A stretch of 64,000 nucleotides of DNA from Sequoia sempervirens (lineage: Eukaryota > Streptophyta > Pinopsida > Cupressales > Cupressaceae): the NCBI GenBank assembly GCA_007258455.2, contig VDFB02193867.1, forward strand, positions 533,253,071-533,317,070, read 5' to 3'. Positions 21,906 to 32,886 of the stretch are shown one piece after another. Below the pieces are notes generated by a model. That model had not been told where the DNA came from and did not search any database. It worked only from the letters and a program-made list of their open reading frames with translations. Made by a program: the position numbers and the translations under genes. Every line of letters starts with the position of its first letter. Position 1 is the first letter of the stretch.

Positions 21906-22300
21906 ATCTTGGCTACTAGAGACATGACTACAGACTCTTGGGTACTTGATTCTGGAGCTTCTTTCCATGCTACTTCATGCAGACAAGCTTTTACAAATTT
22001 TCAAGAAGGTGTTTTCGGTAAGGTTTTCCTTGGTGACAATAAGGAATGTGAAATTGTTGGTAAGGGTGATATAGTTTTAAATTTAAAAAATGATATTCAA
22101 TGGATTTTAAAGGATGTCAGATATGTTCCTTTGTTGAAAAGAAATTTAATTTATGTCAGTCAATTAATTGCTTTTGGGTGTGATGTTAAATTCTCTTTAG
22201 AAAATTGGCAAGTAACAAAAGAGGTTTTAGTGATTACAAGAGGCAAGAAGTTGGGTAATATTTATATTTTAAAATGCCATGGTGAGTGGGAGTTGCCATG
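21906..22300 (+). pseudogene. Copia 2 aspartic protease
   Basis: Follows the nucleocapsid in frame: SWVLDSGASFHATSCRQAF with the DSGA active site, then VFLGDNKECEIVGKGDI and DVRYVPLLKRNLIYVSQL. Ends in stops after ECHGEW-like sequence near 22300, where the frame moves into integrase. Confidence 0.88.
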
Positions 22301-22306
22301 ATAGTC

Positions 22307-23200
22307 ATGGATAGCAATTCAGAAATTTGGCACAAGAGGCTCGGTCACATGAGCAAGAAAGGGCTTGAAGTAATGCTTCAACGAGATCAGCTTCTCAGCT
22401 TGTAATCAGTAGATTTCCAGTTTTGTGAACATTGTCTTTATGGCAAACAAAGCCAGGCCAACATCTTGAGGATAGGCCATGATCAGAAAACTACTCCTTT
22501 GGCACTTGTGCATTCAGACGTTTTTGTTCCCACTGAGGTAACTTCATTTGGTGGTGCAAATTACTTTGTTACTTTCTTGGATGATTGCACTAGAAAAGTT
22601 TGAATTTACATGTTGAATAAAAAATTAGAAGTTTTTTCGAAGTTTAAAATTTTCAATGCTCTTATCGAAAATCAAATAGGGCATAAGATTAAATGTCTAA
22701 AAATTGACAATGGAGGAGAGTTTTTTTCCTCAGAGTTTGATATTTTTTGTGCAGACAATGGCATTCAAAGAGTAAAGGTGGTCCCATTCACCCCTCAAGA
22801 AAATGGAGCTGTTGAGCAGTTAAATCGGATAATTTTAGAGAGAGCTCGTTGTATGCTCTCCAATGCTGGGTTAGGAAAATAGTTTTGGGTAGAGGCATGA
22901 AACACTACAGTATATTTGATCAACCATGCCTCGTCATCTCATTTGGATTTTGACATTCCTGAGGAGCAATGGCTTGGGAAGAGAATTTCATATAATTATT
23001 TGTGGGTGTTTGGCTGTGAAGCATTCATGCATATTCCCAAAGAATAGCGAACAAAGCTTGATTTCAAATCAAAGAGGTGCATTTTTCTAGGCTATGGAGA
23101 AGATCAATTTGGTTTTAGTCTATGGGATCCCATTGCTAGAAAGATTGTTCGCAGTCGGGATGTTGTCTTCAATGAGAAAAAATTCTCAGGTTTGCAGCCT
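22307..23200 (+). pseudogene. Copia 2 integrase
   Basis: Zinc head: SEIWHKRLGHMSKKGLEVML and FCEHCLYGKQSQ. Core: LVHSDVFVPTEVTSFGG (Asp), KIDNGGEFFSSEFD (Asp), FTPQENGAVEQLNRI (Glu). C-terminal part: YLWVFGCEAFMHIPKE, a TAG, then TKLDFKSKRCIFLGYGEDQF. Several TAG/TGA stops sit at ancestral Trp, Gln or Arg positions (for example GK*FWVEA*N). Confidence 0.9.
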
Positions 23201-24300
23201 CTAGACAAATCGTCAAATGAATATTTTGATATTGATTTATTTGATAATGGCCATGTTAAGAAAACTTCAGTTTCTTTCTCCCAACCTTTAATTATTTCTT
23301 CAAACACAACTACCCCTATTTGTTCACAGCCATTCAATTAACACACTCTGCCTTTTCTATTTAATACATTTCCCTCTCAATCTTCTACGCAGCCTTTAAA
23401 TGTTAATTTGTTTCCTTCTTCAATGCTTGTGCAACCTTCCTTAGATTATGCGCAGTCCACACAAGGAAATAATTGGCAACTTCAACCTTTGTTTGATAAA
23501 AATCCACATGAAACTTATATGTTGCCTCCATCAACTGTATCACAACCTCCAATTAATGATTCGCTGCCTTCTATATGCCATTCATAGCCTTTGATAAATA
23601 ATACGCTGCCTTCATTTGACCACGCACAAACTTCATTAGGGGAAATGTAGCCTTGCAAAAAACAATAATAAATTCACTACCTTTATACACTTATTCACAG
23701 CCCCTAATTACTATTAATCCTTCATCAAATAGTGTGCATGCTTCTTTTGGACATGGGCCTTCATTGCTTGAATTACCGCCCTTAACATTACCCATGCCTG
23801 CCTTGTCATATTTGCAGCCCTATACAATTAATCCAATGCCTTCACTTCATGTGCAGTCCATGTTAGATGATGTGCACACTTCCTCATCTCACTCGCTACC
23901 CCCATTCACCAGTACATAGCATTTGCACATTAATTCACATCCTCTAAATGTAGGAACTAATCCATCGCTGCCTGTCAACATATAAACACAACCCCTATTT
24001 TCTCAAGTGGGAGCTAGAAATATAGAGAGTTCTATAAGTATAAAGGGGCAGAAATTTAGAGAAACTAATGCCTAGGGGAACATGGAAAAATAGGGCAGTG
24101 GTGTCCATTTAAAGAATAATTAGGAAAATGTAGAGCAACAAGGAAATTTGCAGTCAGATAGTGACTCTCAATTAAGGCAATCAACAAGGAAGAGGAAACC
24201 ACCAAAGAAATTTGATGATTTTCAATTTTTTTTAACAAAGGATTATAATCATGAATTATTGCTTTATGGTGAAGTAGAGCCGGAAACCTTTAAACAAGCT
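23200..24300 (+). pseudogene. Copia 2 long Pro/Ser-rich linker between integrase and RT
   Basis: About 1.1 kb joins integrase to RT, much longer than the ~300-bp acidic linker of copia 1. It is built from loosely repeated phrases such as SQPLIISSN, TQPLNVN, VQPSLDYAQS, SQPPINDSLPS and SLPPFTST, ending in a basic RKRKPPKKFDDF box before RT. It reads as a low-complexity, repeat-expanded spacer; no fold recognised. Several stops present. Confidence 0.6.
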
Positions 24301-24309
24301 TGCAAAGAC

Positions 24310-25320
24310 GCAAATTCAGACAAATAGATGGAGGTGATGAATGAAGAAATGGAGTCTTTGCATGCTAATGACACTTGGGATTTGGTTTCTCTTCCACCAA
24401 ATTAGAAACCTTTGAAAAATAAATGGGTGTATCATGTGAAATAGGAAGAGGGAGGTCATCAACGTTACAGAGCCAGATTGGTCGTCAAAGGTTTTGCTCA
24501 AGAAAAAGGCATTGATTTCAATGAGATTTTTTCACCAGTTGTGAGAATGACCACTATTCGAGTAGTGTTAGGTTTGTCAGCCATTTGGGATCTTGAACTT
24601 GAGAAATTAGATGTCAAAGGTTCCTTTCTTCATGGTGATGTTGAAGAGGAATTATATATGGAGCAGCCTGAAGGTTTTGCAAAACTGGGTCAAGAGCATC
24701 TATATTGCAGATTGAAGCAGAGTTTGTATGGGCTCAAGTAAGCCCAAAGGCAATGGTATTTAAAATTTGACAACTTCATGACTCAACAACAATTTATTTG
24801 TTCTGATTCAGACCCATGTGTTTATTACAAGAAGCTTCCAAATGGTGAGTTTGTCCTTTTATTACTTTATGTTGACGATATGTTGATTGCTGGAAATAGT
24901 GTGAGGATAGTTCATGAGTTAAAACAACATTTATCTTAGAGATTTTCCACGAAGGATTTAGGGGAAGCAAAGAGGATTCTTGGGATGAATATAATCAGGG
25001 ATAGGAAAAAGAGAGAACTTAGATTATATCAAGAAAAATATATTCTTAAAATCTTAGATAGATTCAATATGAAGAATGCCAAATCTATGACTACTCCTTT
25101 GGCTAATCATTTTAAGTTATCCTCAACTATGTGTCCATAAATAGAAGAAGGAAAAGAGTACATGAAGCGTGTCCCATACTCATCCACAGTTGGCAGTTTA
25201 ATGTATGCCATGACTTGTACTCGTCCGGATATTGCTCAAGCACTAGCAGTAGTGAGCAGATTTATGAGTAATCCAGGTAAACAACATTGGCAGGAAGTAC
25301 AATGGATATTAGATATTTGA
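24310..25320 (+). pseudogene. Copia 2 reverse transcriptase
   Basis: MEVMNEEMESLHANDTWDLV opens the domain, then RARLVVKGFAQEKGIDFNEI, FSPVVRMTTIRVVLGLSAIW and LDVKGSFLHGDVEEELYMEQ. The catalytic YVDD is at 24868-24879 (LLLYVDDMLIAGN). It ends YSSTVGSLMYAMTCTRPDIA. In-frame TAGs occur at the expected Trp/Gln positions (DK*MEV, LK*AQRQW, LS*RF). Confidence 0.92.
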
Positions 25321-25825
25321 AAGGTACTTCTGATCATGGTTTATGTTTTTGTGGTAAGGACATTCATCTACAAGGTTATGTTGATTCAGATATGGTTGGA
25401 GATCTAGATAAAAGGCATTCTACCACCAATTATGCATTCAGTTGTTGGGGCAACGATTAGTTGGGTTTCTCAATTGCAACAGGTGGTTGCAGTTTCTTCT
25501 ATGGAAGCATAATATATTGCTCTTTCTGAAGGGGCAAAGGAAATTATTTGGTTGCAGAGATTGATAGGTGATTTATGGTTTCAACAATCGGTTTTCACTC
25601 TCTTTTGTGATAGCAATAGTGTTATTCACTTGTCAAAAAAATCAACCTTTCATAATCGAACGAAGCACATAGAGCTGTGATATCACTTCATTCGCCATTG
25701 TATTGAAGAGGGGAAGCTATAGGTGGAGAAAATTGACACTAAATTTAATACATCTGAAATGTTGACGAAAGTAGTTCTGAGGGAGAAGTTCAAATTTTGT
25801 AGAGCTTCTCTCAGACTTGTGTAGC
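25321..25825 (+). pseudogene. Copia 2 RNase H
   Basis: After a short frame break, ATISWVSQLQQVVAVSSMEA and YIALSEGAKEIIWLQRL (Glu region), FTLFCDSNSVIHLSKKSTFH (Asp) and NRTKHIEL*YHFIRHC identify copia RNase H. It ends LREKFKFCRASLRLV and a stop near 25823. Confidence 0.9.
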
Positions 25826-25889
25826 TCTGACATTAACTCTGCAGCAATGGGATATCTCGGAGTAGCAATTTGGTCTTCAAGTGGGAGAT

Positions 25890-26232
25890 TGTTGGGTTAT
25901 GTAAATGCCAAATTAGAATGTTTCCTTCTTAATTCGAAATAGCTTCTTTCCTTTTGTTTAACTTCTATTGGCATGTATTGGCCAATTTAGAAGTTGTCTA
26001 TTTTGAATGGATTTTTCAATTTAATTAGATTAGAGACTAATTTATAAATATAGCGGCTGGCTGAATGTAATTATTCAGAACTAGAGAATAATATGAGATA
26101 ATCCCTGAGTGTGGATGTAGCCGTCAAATTGATGATGAACCACAATAAATCTATGTTCTTGTTTTGCGATTGATTTTAATCTTTTATTTCTGCAATTTCT
26201 TTTCCACTTTTATTTGGGAATTATATTCAACA
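25890..26232 (+). repeat. 3' LTR of copia element 2
   Basis: 343 bp matching 20680-21022. A purine-rich tract (AAGTGGGAGAT) immediately precedes it. Confidence 0.93.
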
Positions 26233-26237
26233 TTTTG

Positions 26238-28330
26238 AACATAGCATGCAATCATTGCATTCCATGAGCTCACATTCCTTTGAGTCATTTCAATCAAACA
26301 TTACGGGTCATACCCTGAACCCAATAAACCTGAGCTTAATTGGCACTTTGTGACAAAAATAGGAGGTCATGTTGGTCCCTTTGTCTTCAATTGTACTATT
26401 ATGTCCATTTAAATCAATAAATGCCTTATTTCTATTTATGCATGGATTTACAGTGCTTAGGACGTGAACTAGTTGCTCCCTCACATATGACTGTACTAAA
26501 AGGAGGTGAGTTGTTACCATATATACCATCGCTAAAGTAAAGAAGAAAGTAACCTTGGGTGTTGAGCTCATGTGCTTGTTTTAAGGTTGAAATCTTCCTT
26601 CAATCATGCATTAAAAGGTGGATGATAGCTTCCCATCTATGTTGCTTGTTTTGCATAACTTCATGACTTTGAATTTTCTTCCTACATCAAGTTCAGTTCT
26701 CTCCTAAATGTAGCAATGCCCTTATGACATTACTGCTTATTGGATCATAGCTATCCATTTGATAAATTCCATATCGAGTTAAGTTGGTTGGTTTGCTACC
26801 ATGCCATTTGAGGATATGGAGGCAAGTGTACTGTGACTAAATATTATTTATCTATAATTTTGATTCATTGGCTATGCTTTGTATTTAACAAATATATTGA
26901 CAATAACGTTTTGGAAATAATGTTCCCTACGTACCTTCAGCCTACTGGGCCATTTTTCTTCATCTCTGACTGTTCGAATATTTACATTGAATTCAATCAA
27001 ATGACATTGAATGACTTGTTTAGCTCTTGTTTTAGTTAAATTAATGATTCATTTTCATTCAAACATAGTTTTTCCTAATAGACAAATGTGAAACCATAGA
27101 TAGTGCACGTGAACTATTTGACAAAATACAAATGTGGGTTGACTGAGGATAAACAAAAAAAATGCAAAAATTCTATTTTTAAAATCAAAGTGCCTTAGTT
27201 GGTGGTCCCTAGAAGTCTCATCTTGGAACAATGCTCATTCTCACCACTTACTTGAATGTTTGTTAAAAATCCCTTAGGGAGTGTTCCTTGATTAGATTGG
27301 TATTGATAGTGAGTATAGGACAAGCACAAGGCAGGTTAGGTCGCTACAAACACCTATAACTCAAGATCTAATTACCTATAGTTGGGTTGCTCTTCTCTAA
27401 ACAAAAACCTTCTTCTCATCAAAATTTTGATTGCTTTTCTTGCTCATCGCAACACTGTTTATCTGGGACTTGATCAATCAATCAGAACAGACATAACCAA
27501 ATTGTAACTTCCCCCTACATATGGATATGTTTTATGTTGCACATCCACATATTGTTAAAGGTAAAAGGAAAAGCCATGAACTGAACAATAATTCTACAAT
27601 TGAAGAGCTGGCCATACTAGAGCTAATTCTACTTGGGGTTGTTACATTTTGAAGGCATAATAGCAAGTGGTGGCATGTACCAAGTATTATTTTATGTTGG
27701 AGGTTCTAGATGGTGCTCAGAGAAAGCTATAGAAAGCTATTTTTTATGTGAGGCCATGGGAAAACTTCAAAAAGCTATAGGAATTCACACCTGTGCAATT
27801 GTAAGACTCTTGCAAAAGCTTTTCTACTATTTTTTTCTATGAATTTTTGTCAGTCCATGGATTATTTTGTCTTTTAGTTTCGGTGTGTCTCCATTTGGCA
27901 TTTTGGGTGACAATTCATTGCTTTTTATTCATGAGATTTTGATCTTATTGTTAATATGTGCTCATTTAATATTTTTTTGGTTGTGCAATTGAATTTGTTT
28001 GTATTTTATTCACAAATCCAAATTGATTCATTTTTTCTATAGAATAAATTTCAATATGCCAATCTTTTGCAATTAAAATACCCCTTATCAATACTAAAGT
28101 CTAATAGAAAAAATTAATCAAATAAAAATGTATTCCATTGTGATACAAGCATTAATATCAACCTACATAACCCATACATAACTAGTTCTATGCTTATAAG
28201 GAACCATTTGGAATTCCTTTGAAAAATATTTCCTATCTTGAAGCATTAGATACTGATTGACCAAAACTATATTTTCAATTTTGCAAGTATAGCCTCTATT
28301 TTAAAATTTATATGTACATAAGATTAAGAG
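26238..28330. other. Host non-coding sequence downstream of AP2-like pseudogene
   Basis: About 2.1 kb of AT-rich sequence with only short unsupported open frames. On the minus strand the second AP2 repeat of an AINTEGUMENTA-like protein would be expected here; I looked for its YRGVTRHHQHGRWQARIG core and did not find it. No repeat pair or TE domain seen. Confidence 0.5.
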
Positions 28331-28340
28331 AACACAAATA

Positions 28341-28412
28341 CCTCCTCAGAATGGTGACATATTTCTATTTTCATTTAAATATCATCTCTTCTAACTCCTC
28401 ATATTCTTTAAG
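28341..28412 (-). pseudogene. AP2/ANT-like pseudogene, linker exon
   Basis: Minus-strand reading YEELEEM..., two stops, then KYVTILRR. This keeps the exact spacing of the conserved linker between the two AP2 repeats of AINTEGUMENTA/PLETHORA proteins (ELEEM-x7-EYVAxLRR, known family motif). Exon borders are uncertain; a possible acceptor is the AAAG at about 28413. Confidence 0.6.
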
Positions 28413-28541
28413 TTGTATTCAACATAACCAAACTAAATGCTTAAAAAAGAGGTCTGCAAAAGGTCATGTATGGTAGACACAAATTTAAACCTGCTAGATC
28501 TGCAATGCATTCAATAAAACCTAAGGAATTTTATCATGTAC

Positions 28542-28630
28542 CAAAAAATTGGTGATAGTTGAAAGACCCTAGAACTTAAGAGATGCCAAATCATAAAATC
28601 TAGCTACATTCTTTTTCGAGTCATACCCAC
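28542..28630 (-). pseudogene. AP2/ANT-like pseudogene, exon with GGYD motif
   Basis: 89 bp on the minus strand between a CATATAG acceptor and a GTACATG donor. It reads GGYDSKKNVARFYDLASLKF, a stop, then GLSTITNFL, matching the C-terminal half of AP2 repeat 1 ([22 protein letters not shown] family pattern). The near-invariant Trp is TAG. The intron phase (one base of the first Gly codon on the previous exon) is the one conserved in this family. The 9-bp VYL micro-exon expected upstream was not identified with confidence. Confidence 0.8.
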
Positions 28631-28931
28631 CTATATGAAAAATTGACAATGGCACCAAAAATTGATATAAAACCTTAAATTTTAGGGTTTTTAGGGCTCC
28701 CAATCACTATTTTATATAGTCCATATCAAATTAATATAACTACCACACACCCAATTAATAAGAAACCTGCTCACCCAAATATACTAAAGAAGAATTCCAG
28801 TAGTTTCCCATAAGTCAGTGATATACCAATCAAACAAAAAGGTACATAGATCAGTCTGAAAGTAAACAAAATAAAGCAAGTTAATAGCCAACTATTTTAG
28901 GAACACGAAAATATTAATCAAAAGGTTTCAC

Positions 28932-29014
28932 CTTGTCGGCCCTTACAGGATTGGCCAACCCTTTTCTCATTGTTGTCCCAAAGATGGGATTCAAATCTCC
29001 TAGTCCACCTATGT
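28932..29014 (-). pseudogene. AP2/ANT-like pseudogene, exon with HRWT...HLWD motif
   Basis: 83 bp on the minus strand between TTGTAG and GTGAAA. It reads [20 protein letters not shown] then QSCKGRQ, the DNA-binding beta-sheet part of AP2 repeat 1 (family HRWTGRxEAHLWDN...KGRQ). Splice positions equal those of the family: the preceding exon ends in the codon before HRWT with two bases, this exon supplies the third. The exon on the other side now lies 33 kb away at 61997-62213 because an LTR element sits in the intron. Confidence 0.85.
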
Positions 29015-29105
29015 CTACAATTTTAATTGGAACTTAATGTTTTTCAAAAGAAAATCTTGATTATTTAGATATTCACATAATTTACAACAATAGGTTTCTT
29101 CTTCT

Positions 29106-30074
29106 TGTAGACATGCAAAATTAACATTATGCATCCGCTCATTAAATTAATAAAAGTCATCAAATCCATTCACCATGTAAATCAAGTCTTTAGTCCCAAG
29201 GTTATCCATTGAAATAAATCAAAGGCTCACATCATCCTTTAATTAAATAAATCAAACTTTATTTAATCTCCAAGTCATATTCCATCCTTTTCTGATTTAA
29301 ATAAATCAAATATTTGAGTCAAATTGGTCAAAACATCCTAATCATCATCCTAGCTAATTAATCCTGATTTAATCTAATCTAATGCATGTCACATACTCTA
29401 GATAATCCCACTTGCACAAATAAATCCATTTATTGATTTATTAAATTCAACATTTTCCATCAACATGGCATCTTTGAGGAATATTCCATCAAGTTTGAAT
29501 TCAAAACCAAGTGGGCATGTACATCCAACAAAGCAATTAATAAACTCTTACATGTCCCCCACTCAGCATTTACTCTCAAATTTGAATTTGAAATTTCCCC
29601 CTCTTGGGCACACTTCCCAAATCTTGCACATCCCTTGGCCTATCACCACTTGACCAGTGGCCTCTTCTCATTGGTGGATCGTTAGTCCCACATTCACCCA
29701 TTTGGCCAATCTCTCATCAAGAAAATCTATAAATGAAGACCTTAATCTCCATCAATCCATCCACATTTTACATGTAAAGTCACTCTCTTGGTTGAGAATT
29801 GATTTTTTCCATTCATCATCTTGATCATCAACATATCATTTTCATATCATGGAGCTTAATCAAGGGTTGGGAAAGGGCTTCTTTCCATAGAAGCACCAAT
29901 CCACTATAAGATGCTAGTTTGATTATTAGAATGATGTTTTTCTATGTTTTACTTACTTATTTTGCATTATTCTTGTGATTAGATGAATCTTATAGGGAAT
30001 ATTTTGTTTGCTTTGGTTTACTAACAATGCTAAGGGCTTTTGTTTTTGAGCTAATGCAGATTTAAGGTTCTACA
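29106..30074 (+). repeat. 5' LTR of outer element
   Basis: 969 bp, TG to CA; TATA-like CTATAAATGAAG at 29727-29738. Only about 8 differences from the 3' copy in the first ~300 bp by eye. Confidence 0.92.
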
Positions 30075-30077
30075 TTC

Positions 30078-30098
30078 TAGCGCTAGAAGGAGGGCAAC
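30078..30098 (+). other. Primer binding site, tRNA-Asn type
   Basis: TAGCGCTAGAAGGAGGGC three bases after the 5' LTR; identical to the tRNA-Asn complement except that the second base of TGG is A. Same primer class as the gypsy (6041) and the nested element (51630). Confidence 0.75.
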
Positions 30099-30844
30099 TT
30101 TTTTTTTTCTGATAATCTCCAAAGATTTGGATATTCGTAATACATGAAAGTCAAAATCATTTCATATTAGCTTTCTTATGCAATAATATCAATGTTGTTG
30201 CTTGTAGTTAAGAAGCTTTGGATGTTCTAACTGTTTATATAGTCATGTCATAGCCTTTTTTCTTAAGCTTTTAGATGGCATTAATCATTAAAAAGTGTAT
30301 TTATAAGCTTTCTAATAAGTAGAAATTTGCTAGATATGACTGGCTACTAAGAAACAAGACCAGATGATAGGTATTACAACTCATAAGAAAACTATTGTAG
30401 TGATTATTGTGGTAAACACAAAATGCTAATAGAAAGCTACTTTACTTGTGTGCTTAGAAAAGAATGGTAACTATTAAGTCTTCGATACTACTTGAACGTG
30501 TTTTTCCCTTGTTCTTTTCATCTTACTTGGTATTGTGTTTCAATTTGTCATTTTAAGGGGGGAGGGAGGAAAGGAGCTATGGCGTAGCTGCACTCTTTAT
30601 GGTGCTTGTACATGTCTTTTAAATTTCACCATCTAATTTTGTCTCCCTAGAAAGCTTGCTGTTAAATTCTCAAGCCAGTAATCTTTTGCTGTTAAAAAAG
30701 ACATAATTATATGATGTTCTTTTTTTTATAAAAGAAAGAATCTACTTAAGGGTTCTCAGGCATTCAATATGTGATTTATTTATTTTTTAACTGTCATCTG
30801 AACGTTTGGTATAACAGGCCCTTATGCTTCATGTGTAAACCAAG
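30099..30844 (+). other. Leader/internal region of outer element, no gene seen
   Basis: About 750 bp between primer site and the nested 7.2-kb LTR. AT-rich with a G-rich patch near 30555-30575; no open frame of note. The last five bases (GAAAT, 30845-30849) are the nested LTR target duplication. Confidence 0.5.
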
Positions 30845-30849
30845 GAAAT

Positions 30850-32700
30850 TGATGTGCCCTCAGTACACACACCCCGTTCGGAATGGGGACCCTCTTTTCT
30901 TTCACCTTGTCGGGTCATTTGGGGGGCCACCTTGTTTTGCGTGCCCCTCTTTTTTTGATGTTTTAGATGGTCGATGTTGCTCCAAAGTTCCATCATAAAT
31001 CGATCATGCCTTCGCTTTTGGTTTTTGTTGCATTCTGGAGCCTCGCAGAATCTCTCTGGCAATTTGGCACTAAAATGGCCCCGGGCCCTACTGGGCCCAA
31101 GTGTCTAGAATTCCCTAACCAGATTTCCTTGCTAGGATTGTTGTTTCCTGCGATGTTCGCGGGGCATCCTTCTGGATCCCGAGGTCCGATCCACCTCTCG
31201 TCGTTTACAAAAAACTTGTTGAAATTCCCTGCGGCTTTCTGCCTTTCAGACCCTGGACCCTGGAGATCCGTCTCCGGGGTTCCGTCTTGGTTTCGCCATC
31301 CATGATGGTGAACCTCCTACGGTGAACCGCCCTCCAAGTCCCACCATCATCTTCACCGTCTGCGAAGTGGTGTCATCCACTATCTGCCATGGGCTCTTCT
31401 GGGCCCGACCGTCCAGAATTTCATTTCTGAAATTCTGTGATGGTTCCGCCATCCCTGGCAGCGGATCCCTAGTAGAATCCCACCCTCCGGGCCCCGAGCC
31501 ATTCCCCGCCGCCACCGAGCAACCAATGAGAAATCTTAAAGTAGCCGTCACGTCACATCTTCCAGGCCCCCGGGCCCTCGGCGTTCCCACCATCGCTACC
31601 AACCTATTTTCAAAATCTAACAACTTTTTTCGTAGTCGTATCTGTAATAAATGCATGCATTCATGGCGATTGGGGTATAAAATGCCCAATCTGGCCAAGT
31701 CATTTTCACAAACAGGATTGGAGCGATTTGGACAAGCTATCATTTGGAGCCCACCACCTTTGACAACATCACAATCATCGCCGTCAGCATCACTCCAACC
31801 AATGTAGGTGGATTTGACATCTCCCCACTTAGCGTGTTTGAGGTAGGCCATCCGTCTACCATTATTGAGCTCTGTTTTGTCATTTTGAGATAGAGGAGGG
31901 TATAATGTGGTAGAACACTAAATTGCGCACCAAACCCACGTCTTGGAAAATCGGCAAATCCCTTAGAAATGCCCTCACCGCCGATCCAGGACTTTTTCCT
32001 AGCACTGCTATTCTTCGCGCAGGGAAAACATGCGCCTCGGGCCTGAGACCATTCTTTGCCGTCCAAATATCAAACTTCAAACACCCTGCCGACGACAATC
32101 CTCCTCTCTGGGCCCGGTTCGTTGGGTTTCCCTACTCGGGGTTTTGCTTGCATTTCGTCGCGCTTCAACTGCAAACTTGCCCCTACCTCCCGGCTACTGG
32201 ACCCCAACATGTTCCTCGCCATCTAAACTTGAAAATCAAACCTATGTCCTTTGGTCCCCTCAGATTTCAGACCTTGAAACTCCGTCCCCAGAGTTTCGCC
32301 TGTGTTTTGTCATCTCCAACGGCGAACGTCACCCGGCTTCCCGCCTCCTGGGCTCCGCCTTCACTTCCACTTTTGGCCTTTGGCAATGAGAATTGTTGCA
32401 CCGTTTTTTCCTCTGGGCTCCGGACGTTGGATTTCCCAACTCCATTTTCTGCCGTTCCCATGGCAAAGTCTTTCGGCGAACTCCATTTGATCCAAAATGC
32501 TATCTCCTAACGGCTTTTCGCCCTGAAACCCCCGAGGCCCCTTAAATTGATACTAACAAGCCCACATCTAGAATCTAACTTCGACCCACATGCTGATTTT
32601 GGGTCCTTTTCATCGTAATCTTCTTCAAATATTAAAATTTGACCAAAAGGGGTCTCCGGGAGCTTTTCGTTGCGTTTTCCCTTCCAAACAACATTCCTGC
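30850..32700 (+). repeat. GC-rich 5' zone of giant solo LTR
   Basis: Matches the GC-rich zone at 11300-13721. Contains several overlapping open frames in both strands which are composition artefacts: none is conserved between the copies. No protein feature seen. Confidence 0.55.
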
Positions 32701-32886
32701 TAGGGAAGTCCAGCCCTCTGGGCCCGGATTGCCCAAATGCCCTGAAACAAAGATCAATAACGTCTAGAGATAAAATCTATGATATACTTGATTGATTATT
32801 TGAAGTAGATGTTATTTTTGAGATATGGACTAACATGAATGCCTTCATGACCCATTGTGCTAACTTTGCCCTTGCTTGCAGAATAT

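Larger units (their letters stand above)
20680..26232 (+). mobile_element. Ty1/copia LTR retrotransposon 2, complete, 5.6 kb
   Basis: Direct 343-bp LTRs (20680-21022 and 25890-26232), TGTTGGGTTATG to ATATTCAACA. Flanking bases are TTCTG (20675-20679) and TTTTG (26233-26237), a target duplication with one C/T difference. An iMet primer site follows the 5' LTR. Domain order is gag, protease, integrase, a long linker, RT, RNase H. Unlike copia 1, the frame shifts several times as well as stopping. By-eye LTR differences are about 26 in 343 (7-8%), so it looks older than copia 1. Confidence 0.95.

Noticed and set aside
26238..28330. Second AP2 repeat of the ANT-like gene
   Set aside because: No minus-strand segment resembling its conserved core could be found by reading.
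28640..28931. The 9-bp VYL micro-exon of AP2 genes
   Set aside because: A candidate after CTTTCAG at about 28855-28865 does not encode VYL in the needed phase, so I do not claim it.
30829..32510. Arg/Pro-rich open frames up to about 200 codons
   Set aside because: Same reason: composition artefacts of the GC-rich LTR zone; no family motif, no frame conservation with 11300-13721.
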